Source of the DNA: Bombyx mori | Lineage: Eukaryota > Arthropoda > Insecta > Lepidoptera > Bombycidae | Reading direction: 5' to 3' | Assembly (NCBI RefSeq): GCF_030269925.1 | Contig: NC_085130.1 | Span: forward strand, 8,692,501-8,756,500 | Length of the DNA: 64,000 nt | In this document: positions 1 through 10,600 of the stretch, in pieces | How positions within the stretch are numbered: the first letter of the stretch is position 1 | Layout of the letters: the number at the start of each line of letters is the position of its first letter | Made by a program: the position numbers and the translations under genes | Notes under the pieces: model-generated | Database searches by the model: none | Told to the model about the DNA's origin: nothing | What the model saw: only the letters and a program-made list of their open reading frames with translations

Positions 1-120
1 TATACCTATTTCATCTCATCTCGTTTCATTTATTTTCATCCCAATTGATTAAAGTTCCAAATTGATCAACACAAGTTTATACTACTTGGCTTAAAAGTCT
101 CGTTACCAAGTCATAAAAAT
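1..120. repeat. Right end of a foldback element, cut by the window edge
   Basis: The sequence resembles the right arm of the inverted-repeat element at 3121-3730: runs of catctcatctc/gtttcattt, then ttgattaa, then a terminal ttaccaagtcataaaa that matches ttaccaggtcataaaa. Only one arm is visible, so its orientation and length cannot be set. Confidence 0.55.
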
Positions 121-274
121 TCAAAAAAAACCCTTCAAGCAAATTCAACCGAAACTGTAATTTTCGATTTGTACCTGTCGTTGTAATATAAATAATTGTA
201 AATATTTAACTATTACAAACTTTTCGTTTAAAGTACTTAGTATTATTATTATGAACAGAATCAACAGTTGAATT

Positions 275-805
275 ATGAATGAATACCAAAATTATCCATT
301 CAAAATATACATTCAAGACATATTTCGCGCGAAGAACACTGAACACAAATATGTCTATGAAATGTTCGGCTTGAAATTTAAAAACGTTATGATACAAGGA
401 GTCGTAACCTCCGTTTACAACAGCACAAATACAACGACGAACTTTGAACTGACGGACGCGACTGGAACCGTGCAAGCATATTACGATTTAACGAAAAACA
501 ATTCAAATCTCTCTGAAAACATGCTAAAGGACTTAAATGAAAATTTCGAAGAAAGATCACGATCTGCAGACGAGAACCTATGCACGATGGCATTCCTCAT
601 GGAACGTTTGCTTCGAAAAAATAAATTCGATTTTTTCGAGGGAAATTATTTATCAGTTATTGGTGATATTTTTGTTGATGATAAAAACACTAGAATGATT
701 TCAGCTTACGAATGTAAAATTAACAATATTGAGAGAGATGTAATTTGGATGGAGGAACTTAGATATTTATATGAAAAGTTTTATCTTTGGAGTAAAGAGC
801 CGTGA
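275..805 (+). CDS. OB-fold protein, probable CST complex subunit STN1
   Basis: Single-exon frame of 176 aa. Residues about 35-75 look like the first strands of an OB fold (VMIQGVVTSVYN, then FELTDATGTVQAYYD, the STN1/RPA2 type of nucleic-acid-binding barrel). Residues about 125-160 give the closing strands and helix (YLSVIGDIF, then ISAYECKIN, then IWMEELRYLYEKFY). The ending 'strand, I-x-R-D, W/M-x-E-L, then Y-K-F/C-Y' matches what I know of STN1, which with CTC1 and TEN1 binds telomeric single-stranded DNA and recruits polymerase alpha-primase. The length suits an STN1 OB domain without the C-terminal winged helices. A six-codon upstream ORF (251-271) ends four bases before the start. AATAAA lies at 858-863. 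An RPA2-like or RMI2-like OB protein is the alternative. The family call is inference from motifs; no alignment was run. Confidence 0.6.
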   Translation: MNEYQNYPFKIYIQDIFRAKNTEHKYVYEMFGLKFKNVMIQGVVTSVYNSTNTTTNFELTDATGTVQAYYDLTKNNSNLSENMLKDLNENFEERSRSADENLCTMAFLMERLLRKNKFDFFEGNYLSVIGDIFVDDKNTRMISAYECKINNIERDVIWMEELRYLYEKFYLWSKEP

Positions 806-857
806 TCTAAAACATTGTTATCATTAAATTAGTGTTGTCGTTTGAAGTTATCATTAA

Positions 858-863
858 AATAAA
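858..863 (+). promoter_or_regulatory. Poly(A) signal of the STN1-like gene
   Basis: Canonical AATAAA 53 bases after the stop codon, in AT-rich DNA. Confidence 0.5.
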
Positions 864-983
864 AGTAAACAATTATAAACATTTTAATTTAAGAGACAAT
901 TTTTAATTAAAGCTAATGAATATTTTAAAGTCTTTATTATCTATTTATTTATCCTTATTAGTACAGCAGTATTTAGTTAAAGT

Positions 984-1212
984 GGAAATGGGCTGACTAC
1001 ATCAACTGTAGAACCGATAATGGTTGGGTAAATGTGTTCTTAACTGGCAACTGCAAATTGGCAAGCATAGTGCAATACATCCTCAGGCTCAGTGGAGTGA
1101 TCGATGCAGAGTGGCTGCAAGACTTGGATGAGAGAAACAGAATCATGCTCAGTACTGGGCAATCGGAGAGGCCTATATCCAGCAATGCACAGCTATAGAC
1201 TGATGATGATGA
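984..1212 (+). mobile_element. RTE-like LINE 3' end fragment
   Basis: Decayed coding end (reads as WADYINC ... then PISSNAQL and a stop) followed by a (tgatga)n tail. This layout, ending just before a TGATGA microsatellite, is typical of lepidopteran RTE-clade elements. No 5' part is present. Confidence 0.6.
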
Positions 1213-1675
1213 TTATCAAAACAGTAGCAACAACAACTGACTAAATAACATCTCATCTGCTGACGATCAGAGCCTATAGCTATGACAATGTGAAGTCAAG
1301 TTAGGTTTATTTGATTGCAGGAACACGATTTTACATGACACATATTGATGAGTACATATTACAATAGGAGAAAAATTAATACAGGGTTCACACCTTAATA
1401 CAGCATTTTGTAGCATTTCTACCAATGACAATGTAGTTTATTAAGAAATAAAATAATTTGGATACTAATATGAAACTTGTCTTTGTAAAAGAGCATGCCT
1501 CATAACATAACTAATATTTTCAACTCTAAAGCTGATGATGGTGAGTAATAGTAGCCAAGACTAAGCTCAACATATCATAGATGAGGGATTGTTCCAATTT
1601 TGAAATCCCACTTTCAAATTAATTGAATCAAGGCAACTTGCCATCTAATTTATTGCACCACTACATCTAGCATTG
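1213..1675. other. AT-rich intergenic DNA
   Basis: No coding frame, RNA gene or recognisable repeat seen on either strand. Confidence 0.4.
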
Positions 1676-1953
1676 TTTTAAAGCAGCCTATCCCAAAGTG
1701 GGTAATAGCGCCCCCATGTGGGTGGTGCAGGCCTAAAGGGGGCGGTAAGAGAACCAAAAAAAAAATGGAGGCGTTGTGTAGAGGCTTGGGAGGCGATTTG
1801 TATTTGCATCTAGGAGGGCTCTTAGACACTCACTGAGTTCTCGCTATAGTGATTTTTGTAGTAGTAGGTAGGTGAAAAAATGGGGGCGCTAAAAATAATT
1901 TATTCTTTAAGTGGGCAGTAGACAAAATAAGTTTGGGAGCCCCTGTTTTAAAG
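1676..1953. mobile_element. hAT-type MITE with 8-bp target duplication
   Basis: The element proper is 1684-1945 (262 bp). It is bounded by the exact 8-bp direct repeat ttttaaag at 1676-1683 and 1946-1953, the size made by hAT transposases. Ends are cagcctatcccaaagtggg on the left and, read inward on the other strand, caggggctcccaaactt, an imperfect inverted repeat of the CAG...CCCAAA type. It has no coding capacity and must have been moved by a hAT transposase elsewhere. Confidence 0.85.
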
Positions 1954-2997
1954 TAGCAACTTGCTTAAAGTGGACTGAACCATTCAAATCCACACTGGAA
2001 AATTATTTCTTTTAAATTTCATTGAAGCCTGACTTCACTTATCTCTAGTAGTTATGGTATCAACTTAATTATCATATTATTATACATATTATTTAATTTA
2101 AAACATTAACGTTAAACTTTTATAATCAACTAGTTTTTTGTTAGGGTAGGTAGACAATGTGAGACTGTATCAGGTGTGTCGTAAGGTGTTAAAGCGTAGT
2201 GTTGACCGTGGGGTCCTCCCGTCTTAGAGTCTAAATGTCTCCTGCACTCTCGCCCAATCTTCCAATCCCTGCCAGAGATTAAGCCCGAGAGAGGCAAGGG
2301 TTATATTGTCAACGCTGTAACCAGATCCGCAATTTATTTACGTCTCTACATCGGCCGTCTCTCGTCAAAAACCACGTCTGCAGTAATACAACCAGGTGAG
2401 GGAGTTCGTATAGAGTCCCTTCTTTATTTCGCCGTAGTCGTGTTTTATGTAATTAACACCACAGTTGAAACAATATAAATTTTATTGTTGTAGCGGCATA
2501 AACAATTCTAAGTAATTATATTACATTAGTTAACACATTATAAATTATTTGAACGTTTTAAATATTTGGCGGTAAAAAGGTCTCGTGTCACAGACTATAT
2601 TCTTTTTTTTACATCTCGTGCGTTCCGGCTTACGCATCATAAAAATGTGCGTTCATAAACGCCACACAGGTATCTAGACTGGTTAATTCTATTTCACGTT
2701 CCGTAGCCAATAGCTCGGATTTCCGCTTTTTCGTTGTGCTGGCAGAAACATGCGAAATGTTATAAATAAACATAATGAGTTCTTTTAAACTGAAGTTCTT
2801 AGGTACGGTACCTAGTTGTTTTTAAAACATATTTATTAAGCCCTTTGACAAATAGGTAGGTAGGTACGAAGTTCCAATATAAATAGGATTATATATAAAA
2901 TCCTATGTGATATAGTATCAAAAAAAAAGAAAATATTTGAGAAAAACAAAAAAAAAGCCCGCTGATGAATTTGAATTTAACGAATAATATTAGGCTG
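1954..2997. other. Intergenic DNA with a weak LINE-like stretch
   Basis: About 2150-2420 is GC-richer and shares phrases such as gtagtgttgacc with the LINE tail at 17790-18035, so it may be an old copy. The rest is AT-rich with no gene seen. From 2998 to 3085 a short direct repeat (atggagttaataagt twice) is followed by its inverted form (ctaactctatgg), able to form a hairpin. Confidence 0.35.
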
Positions 2998-3120
2998 TGT
3001 TTTATTCATGGAGTTAATAAGTACCATGGAGTTAATAAGTTAGAATAGTAACTCTATGATAAGTACCTACTAACTCTATGGTTTTATTTTAGTAATCTAC
3101 GGAACCGTGTGTCTAAGGGA

Positions 3121-3730
3121 TTTTATGACCTGGTAACTTAGACTTTTAGGTAATTTCTTATTTTAATTTATATTCTTATTTTTATCAAAAATTATAATAT
3201 GGAGTGAAATGAAATGAAATGAAGATGATTAATTTGAGACACCAATCGACTAGGATGAAATAAAATGAAATGAGATGAGATAATATGATGGGATGAAATA
3301 CAATCTCAATGAAATGGTGGTCATTTACTGAGATTTTTTCCAAAAAGTCTGGAATCGTCTGTTCGGCTATAAAAGTTGGATTTTTTGTTTAGTGTTTCTT
3401 CAGGTTTAAATGCGTAATAAAGGTAATTTATTAACTGTTTATATCTGTGAAAGTGCACAATGGGGAAATTAAACAAAGCTGCTGGACGTAGCTACTCGGG
3501 ATCCTCCAAAAAGCCCACTAAAAAGTCTCAGTAGTAAATAACCACTACTTTACTGAGAATATATTTCATCCCATATCATCTCATCTCATATCACTTCATT
3601 TAATTTTATTTCGGTTGATTAATGTCTCAAACTAATCATCATTTCATTTCAGTCCATATTATCGTTTTTCATAAAAATAAGAATTTAAATTAAGACTTGA
3701 CCTTTAGGTCTTAGTTACCAGGTCATAAAA
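3121..3730. mobile_element. Foldback element with TATA box and micro-ORF in the loop
   Basis: Long imperfect inverted repeats: tttatgacctggtaac at 3122 pairs with gttaccaggtcataaa near 3714-3729. Pairing continues through the ataatatgga(g/c)tgaaatgaaat tracts and inward to about 3345 and 3515. The loop of about 170 bp holds TATAAAA at 3369-3375 and a 24-codon frame at 3460-3534. No target duplication was found. Related sequence lies at 1-120, and another ttaccaggtcataaaa copy follows near 3775. Confidence 0.6.
3460..3534 (+). CDS. Candidate micro-ORF (24 aa, basic) inside the foldback element
   Basis: ATG to TAG encodes a Lys/Ser-rich peptide beginning MGKLNKAAGR and ending KKPTKKSQ. A TATAAAA box lies about 90 bases upstream. 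The last codons overlap the inner end of the right arm. No family is recognised. It may be a captured gene scrap or chance, and nothing in the sequence proves translation. Confidence 0.2.
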   Translation: MGKLNKAAGRSYSGSSKKPTKKSQ

Positions 3731-3824
3731 AACTATAAATGTTTCCAATTAGGATATGACCTAAAAATCTATATTACCAGGTCATAAAATAAAAAAGACT
3801 ATAAAATACTACTTATAAATGTCT

Positions 3825-3929
3825 TATCTATGGTTCGATATAGAACAGACAAGGCTGTATGGGCTTAGATCCCCTTGCGTTTCCTAATAAGGAAAAATCG
3901 TACCAAAAAAAAAAATATCTATGGTTCGA
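3825..3929 (+). mobile_element. 77-bp polyadenylated retroposon with 14-bp target duplication
   Basis: The insert 3839-3915 ends in an A run and lies between exact 14-bp repeats tatctatggttcga (3825-3838 and 3916-3929). It is probably a severely 5'-truncated LINE tail; the body (ggctgtatgggcttagatcc, then tttcctaataaggaaaa) is not a family I can name. Confidence 0.7.
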
Positions 3930-4672
3930 CTATTGTAAATTTCAGGGGTGAATGAAGTTAGCCCCTCAAAAAAATTTTTTTTTCCTGTTTTCTACTTATT
4001 TTCTATTAATTCGTTTGTTCATCATTTGTTCTTGATTGTTCACTGTTAATAATTGTTTGTTCCCCATTTATTTATTTTAAAAAAAATATTAAAAATATAT
4101 CTAAAAGTTAGCCCCTCGATTGCAATTTTTAATATTTTTTCGTCCTTAATTACTCGTAAATATTCATTTTCGATTGTTCTTATATAAAATACGTTTGTTC
4201 TCTTTCGAAATTACTCATTTTTTGTTTAATTAATTGTATTAGTTGAATAAATGTATACAAAATATATGTACTGCGCATGCCATAAGTGTATAATCTATGG
4301 CGCATGCGTCAACTATAATGCCTAAACTTTCTACGCGGTTTTAATCGTGAAAAAAAAACAATTATAAATCCTGAAGGATCAATTAATTGGTATACAGTTT
4401 AATTAAAAAAATTAAAAACAAAATAAATAAAATAATGTGCATTCGCGTAAAGTTAGCCCAAATACATTTTTTCCATCCTCCTATATATCTATCGCTATGA
4501 AGGTATAAAAAAGATAGGTTAAGAGTTCACATAGGTAATATAAACAAATAAGTAAATATGTTAATTATTTATCTTTCAAGAGATAATGTAGGTATACATT
4601 ATAATAACATTTTGACACAGTCGAAATTATATTCCTAACATTAGTAAAATAACATTTTAATAATTTTTTTAT

Positions 4673-5693
4673 AGGTTATGTATTGAAATTGTTGGAAAAT
4701 TATTTCATGTTTTAGCTGGAAAACTACATGGAGAATTATATGCAATACAAGATAATGAGCTCCATCAAATGAATTCGAATGAAACCAAACTGTTTACCAT
4801 CCAAATTCGATTGTCGGGCAGATAGAAAACGAAAATTCACTCATAGTGAACCTCGGCCTGCATTTGTGAAACGGCAAAGACTCACTATTATCAAGGAAAT
4901 TGAAGAGACAACTAAAAATGAGATGTGTCGTATTATTATACCTTTGCCATCTTGTAGTCAAGGTAGGTGTAACTGTCAATAATTAGTTACACTCACAGAT
5001 CTCCTAATCAAATAACAATATCAGAAAAAATGAGAATAGTTAGTTAGTTAGTGGAAGTAGCCAAAATGGGCAAGTGGATCTCAGTTCCTATTACATAAGG
5101 TACTAGGAAGTTTGTGAAAATGAAAATTTATCACAGTGTAATATCACTTACTTACTTTAACAGTGAAGGAAAACATTGTGATGAAACCTGCACACCTAAA
5201 TGTTCTTAGGATTTTCTTAGGTGTGTAATCCACCAACCAGCAATAGGCCAGCGTGGTGGACTAAGGCCTAAAAACCCTCTCAATGGTAGTGAAGGCCAGT
5301 GTCCAGCATGGGGATATATTATATGGGCTGATGATGATGACTAGGAAGTTAAATACTACTACTACTACTACGACAGTACACATATAATCCTATATATTTA
5401 CAAACTATACGTTTGTTGGAAATTGCTAACATTATTTCATATTTCCAGATGTCCAGCCACTTGAAAATAGGTGTAGTAATGACAAAGCTATCCAAGTAGC
5501 TCCAGCACAGGAACACAAAGGCAAGGCAAGTGTGTATTGCCACATCACCCCTTAATATATCTGAAGCAAGTATAAGTAAACAATCAGAACCAGCAAAAAA
5601 AAAAAAAAAAAACTGTTGTTCCTGAGGACAAATTTGACAGTGATGAGTCAAATGCACCAGCAACAGAAGGATCAACTGTTGACTATGGGTTAT
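4673..5693 (+). pseudogene. Transposase 5' exons, left-arm copy
   Basis: After a tttttttatag acceptor, a frame from 4779 encodes 67 aa with KPNCLPSKF followed by a basic stretch (RKRKF, FVKRQRL). This resembles the C-terminal edge of a THAP zinc-finger domain (L-K-P-x-A-V-P-S-I-F type). A donor gtaggt follows the codon for SQ near 4960. A next exon after tttccag at 5448 reads DVQPLENRCSND in phase, and a later piece reads PEDKFDSDESNAP. Upstream of 4779 the frame is broken. The gene is only the front part of a transposase and cannot be functional here. The same exons recur on the opposite strand at 13005-14030. Confidence 0.45.
5102..5350 (+). mobile_element. Retroposon with (tgatga) tail, left-arm copy
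   Basis: A body of about 227 bp (gtgaaggaaaacattgtgat, then ggccagcgtggtggactaag, then gctgatgatgatga) lies between direct repeats actaggaagtt at 5102-5112 and 5340-5350. This is a common lepidopteran retroposon layout with a TGATGA tail. The same insertion is present in the right arm at 13350-13598. Confidence 0.7.
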
Positions 5694-6047
5694 AGAAGAA
5701 GAAGATTAATTCATATTTATTTAAATTAATATTAATGAATATTAATTTAAATTATCGTGCTAAATTCGTGGTCAAAACATATGTGTATTTTATAAATAAA
5801 TATTCATTCTCAGTATTAATGTTGTTTTAATCATCGATTGAAAAATTGGTTCTTAATGAATTTAGTTGGAGCTAAATGCTGCTTGGAGCTTAATACTTTC
5901 GAATAACATAAACACGTGACTTTAAGCATAAACATATTTTTTAGGTAAATACTTTATTTAGCTTTGCTGGATTTATCCAAGATTTCGACATACCAAAATT
6001 TCATACAGGAACGACAGATAGATAGCTATCTGATTGAATACCCTTGT
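5694..6047. other. Palindrome spacer, left part
   Basis: AT-rich DNA between the left arm and the I-clade LINE. No transposase-like frame or other feature was seen. Confidence 0.4.
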
Positions 6048-6216
6048 AGAATTGAGCTTCAGTCTCTGCGCTGCACTCGCACGAGGTGCTAGTGTGTTGT
6101 TTATTTAAAAATACGTTCCGCGCATCGGTCAGCGCGTTGCTGGGGGCATACCCAACACCGTTGGGTAGCCGGCGACCGCGCCGCTGATAACGAGGGTAGA
6201 TAATCAACACGAAACA

Positions 6217-7632
6217 ATGGATGTGCGGTCGAGCAGGAGTACTTTGAGTGAGCAGGAGTTGATTGGTGATGAGGTAGAACAATTTCAAGAAGAGAATTCT
6301 ATGCAAGAGATGAATGCGATGGAGGATTGGTTAAGACCAGAGAAGAGAAAAGATGTTAACAGTGACGATGAATGGACAACGATTAAATCGAAGCAGAAGA
6401 AGCTTAAACCGGAAGTTGAGAAAATAGAGATGTACTTAACTGGTAGTGAGCCGCTGCCGAAACAATTTTCTTTAGCGAAAATATTTTGTGAGATGGATAT
6501 TACCGATGTGGACCGCGTAAAATATGTTAACCCATACAAAGTGCGTATCGATGTACAGAACCCACTGAGCGCAGAGAGGATTGAAAAAAGTTCTAAGATA
6601 GCAGATAAAGGCTGGCGTGTACAAAGAGCTATGGAGAAGAATTTATCATATGGTGTTATTCGCGACATAGACTTGGAAATATCCGACAAAGAGATTTTTG
6701 ACACAATATCGTGCCCCAAACCAGCAGAACTGGTATCTATATTCCGTCTCAACCGGCGCAGTAGCTCGGGCGACGGATGGGTACCTAGTGAGTCGGTGCG
6801 GTTATGTTTTAAGGGTGCGTTCATACCTGCGTATGTTTCTATAGGGGGGCTAAGAATCCGCGTGGACCGATACGTCTTCCCAGTATCTCAGTGCGGGTTG
6901 TGCTGGAAATTAGGACACCCTACAAAGAGATGTCCCACAAACAAAGAAATTTGTCCAAAGTGTGGAGGTAAACATAACAACTGTGAAACCACTACATTTA
7001 GCTGCGTCAACTGTAAAGGGGGGCATATGGCCATGTATAAAGGCTGTCCTGCATTTTTGAAAGAAAAGAGGCTTAGAGAAATCATGGCTGAATTTAATTG
7101 CACTTACAGAAAGGCTCTGACGATGTATGTAGCCCCTAGTTCTCCAGTACAGGTGCCCAAAAAGTTTAGTTTCACCGCTACCCCTGCTCCTCCGCTAATG
7201 GAGTACATCTCATCCGTGCCACCAAAAACCTTGCAGAGTAACGCACCGACTTTTGCTAGCGTCTTACAGACAAAAGCGGAGATTCACATCGAAGAAAACG
7301 CTAAACAAACACCAAGATCGGTTTCGAAAAAACATCGTCGTCGTCGTAGGGAACCTGATGTATCTGTATTGGACTCTGCTGCTGAAGCTGAAATAGAAGA
7401 GATGCCCGGGAAAAATGTGCCTCTGGAACAGAAGGAAAGAAGAAATGTGAATTTTGTAGAGTTATTGAATAAATTGAAAGATCTTTTTTTTTTAAAAACA
7501 TTGTCGCTAGAATCTAAAGTGAAAAGTGTACTTAAGTGTTGCATCGAATGGTTGATCTTGGTTGCGGTAGACAATATTTCCGACTGGCCAGTATTGAAAA
7601 ACATATTAGATCTGTTTATGGACTATGGATAA
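6217..7632 (+). CDS. I-clade LINE ORF1: nucleic-acid-binding gag-like protein
   Basis: 471 aa, uninterrupted. The N-terminal third is acidic and charged. Residues about 225-285 hold three zinc knuckles: CGLCWKLGHPTKRC (C-x2-C-x4-H-x4-C), CPKCGGKHNNC, and CVNCKGGHMAMYKGC. A basic run (KKHRRRRRE) follows near residue 370. Such proteins bind LINE RNA and form the ribonucleoprotein that carries it to the target. The start is the first in-frame ATG after the 5' UTR. The stop TAA (7630-7632) overlaps the start of ORF2 by 8 bases (ATGGATAA), which suggests termination-reinitiation. Confidence 0.9.
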   Translation: MDVRSSRSTLSEQELIGDEVEQFQEENSMQEMNAMEDWLRPEKRKDVNSDDEWTTIKSKQKKLKPEVEKIEMYLTGSEPLPKQFSLAKIFCEMDITDVDRVKYVNPYKVRIDVQNPLSAERIEKSSKIADKGWRVQRAMEKNLSYGVIRDIDLEISDKEIFDTISCPKPAELVSIFRLNRRSSSGDGWVPSESVRLCFKGAFIPAYVSIGGLRIRVDRYVFPVSQCGLCWKLGHPTKRCPTNKEICPKCGGKHNNCETTTFSCVNCKGGHMAMYKGCPAFLKEKRLREIMAEFNCTYRKALTMYVAPSSPVQVPKKFSFTATPAPPLMEYISSVPPKTLQSNAPTFASVLQTKAEIHIEENAKQTPRSVSKKHRRRRREPDVSVLDSAAEAEIEEMPGKNVPLEQKERRNVNFVELLNKLKDLFFLKTLSLESKVKSVLKCCIEWLILVAVDNISDWPVLKNILDLFMDYG

Positions 7633-10600
7633 AAATAAAAAACCTGTGAAATTAACTATACTACAATGGAACGCTCAAAGTTTAAGACCTAAGTTATTAG
7701 AGTTTGAAAATATTTTATTTAAAGAGAAAGTCCACATTGCTACCGTGAGTGAAACATGGTTAGAATCGAACAATCGACTTAAAATAACTAACTATATTAT
7801 TTATCGTAGGGATAGGGACGACGGCTATGGCGGGGTTGCCATTTTTGTTCACAAATCTATTAATTCACAACTTTTTGATATACAAAACAATAGTCCCGGT
7901 TTAGAAATAATAGGTATTAAGGTTCACAATTGTAGGGATATTGAATATATATTCTCCGTGTATTGTGCTCCATCGGTACGCACTAGCCAACAGGATTGGG
8001 ATGTGTTATTTTCATTGGTGAGTAAAAAAGCTTTAATTTTGGGCGATTTCAATGCGCACCACACTAACTGGTCTAATAAAAGTGATGCCAGAGGATTACA
8101 AATTTTTGAGGCTATCACAGATAATAAGTTCATTTCACTAAACGATGGTAAGTCAACACGTTTACGATTTAATAACAATAACAATCAGCTGCAACATTCC
8201 GCGCCTGATATATCTTTTGTCTCCTCCGATTTAGCTTTATTATTTGACTGGCGTATTTTAAACGAAACCCTCGGCAGTGATCATTTATTTATAAAAATTA
8301 CTAACTCTTTTGATGTTTTACCTAGGAATATTTTACGGCGCAATTTCAAGTTAGCCGATTGGGGCGGTTATAAGACATTGCTGGAATCTTTATGTAGTAA
8401 TTATATCGTGTCGGAGAACCTACAAATAGGGTACGATCATTTTATAGAATATCTAAATATAGCAGCAGACGTTCATGTTCCATATATTCGATATAATACA
8501 GATCCCAGTAGTACTTTCTCACCTAAACCCTATTGGAACGCAGATTTGTCTCGATCAGTAGCGATACGTAGATTGGCCCTTTCGACGTTTAGACGCAATC
8601 CGACGCCTAGGAACTTGAAACTACTTAATGAAAAAATACGTGACTCACAAAAACTGATCAGAAATACTAGAGATAAAGCTTGGCAGGGATATTGTACAGC
8701 AATAGATGGCGCAACAACGCAAAGTGAGATGTGGCAAAGAATGCAATGGTTTAAAGGCCGTAGAACTTCTAAACAATATGTCAGTGACGAAAACGCTAGT
8801 ACCCTTCTGTATAGTATGACACCAGATTACGTCTCCCCTAAAATCCCATCATTTTCTTCTTGTAATCATAAATTAGAAATTCCTATCACTAGTCAGGAAC
8901 TGGAACGCTGTATCCGCGCAAAGGATACCGCACCCGGGTGTGATAATATTTCTTATTCAATGATTAAGCACTTGCCTGAGAACGCATTGGTTATGTTGTT
9001 ATCACTTTATAACCGTTTTTACGACACCGGCTTCGTACCGGCCCAGTGGCGAGATATCGCCATCACACCTGTACCTAAGCCCGGACGTGACCCTCACAGC
9101 GCATCTGCATTTAGACCTATTGCAATGATGTCGTGTTTATGTAAGATTTTCCACAGCATTTTAAGAAATCGGTTAGAATGGTTTATTGAAAAAAATAATT
9201 TACTCTCACCGGATACTACCGGATTTAGAAAAAGCCGTTCTACATTAAATAATCTCGTCGATTTAGTTTCGCAAATCCATTCAGCGTTTTCAGTCAATAA
9301 CTTGACAATAGGTTGTTTTCTTGATATAGATAACGCATACAATAACATAAACATAAAATCGTTAATCCAGACTTTAGATCAAATAGGAGTGGGAAATAAA
9401 ATGTGTCGATACCTCTGGAACTTTTTAAAAATTAAAAAATTAAGAATATACACTGGAAACTCATATATTTGCCGTTCTTCTGGTCAAGGTTTAGCTCAAG
9501 GCGACCCAATCTCGCCGTTGTTGTTTAACATAGCTACTATGCACATCTGCAGCTATATAACAAATGATGCGGTATCTATCTCTCAATACGCGGACGACTT
9601 TGTGTTGTATACGAGCATTAGCAATATTAGTGAGGGTGCTAATTGCCTACAAACTTCTTTGAACAAAATGATTACATCGCTTTCAGAGATAGGCTTGGAA
9701 ATCTCGTCATCTAAAAGTAAAGTATGTATATTCAAAAGAGGGTATAGAAGAGAACATGTCAACCTTTTTATTAACAACATACCGTTACAAGTAGTAGATT
9801 GTGTCAAGTACTTGGGTTTCTGGTTAGACCGCTCGTTAAAATGGAACAAACATATTGAAGAATTAATCGAGAAATGTTCGAAAACATTAAAATTTTTTAA
9901 AGTTTTGGCCGGTTCAGGGTGGGGAGTACATCCAGATCATTTAAGACGATTATATATATCTATCGTTCGTTCTAGATTAGACTATGGCAGTTTCCTTTAT
10001 GATAACGCAGTTAAGAGTAAGACAGTTAAGCTCGATAGACTCCAAAATCAATGTATGAGAGTAATTGGTGGTTTTGTGAAAAGTACGCCTATACATGTAA
10101 TGGAATGGGAGCTCAATTTGCAACCACTATTTGTGCGTAGGTACTATCTAGCCGGTAAATTCTGGTTGAAAGCTAAATCATTCAAAGATAACAAACTAAT
10201 TGTGTCACTGAATCGACTTGTAGAACTTTGTCGTGACGTAGTATATTGGAGACGGAGGAAAAAACCTTTGTTAGTAACAGTACATGAATCACTCGATATC
10301 TATCCTATTTATACTTCTCAGCAAATGGAATGTTTCTCTCTTGATACATGGGTAAGCAGTGTGGACCTATCTAATATAATTAAAACTAAAATCGATGATT
10401 TGGAAAAGGCTAAACGTACTTATAATTGTGATTTCGTAAAACGTACATGCAATCAATATTTAAATTTAAATTATTCGAACTATTATTCAATTTATACTGA
10501 TGGATCGCAGGAAGGGGACGAGTCGGGCTTGGCAGTGTTCGACCCGCAGACGCAAGGTTCTATTAAAGTTAAACTAGCGGCTAAAGTATCTATAATGTAT

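Larger units (their letters stand above)
3947..5693 (+). repeat. Left arm of a large inverted repeat (DNA-transposon-derived)
   Basis: This 1747-bp arm is almost identical to the reverse complement of 13005-14753. The outer end reads ggtgaatgaagttagcccc. The inner end reads ggatcaactgttgactatg. It carries exon-like pieces of a transposase gene and a retroposon at 5113-5339. A few substitutions separate the arms (for example near 4265 and 4455), so the duplication looks young. Confidence 0.85.

Noticed and set aside
5349..5675. 108-codon minus-strand frame in the left arm (and its 126-codon counterpart at 12971-13351)
   Set aside because: Antisense to the transposase exons, contains a poly-Phe run from a homopolymer and no domain; it appears twice only because the arms are duplicated.
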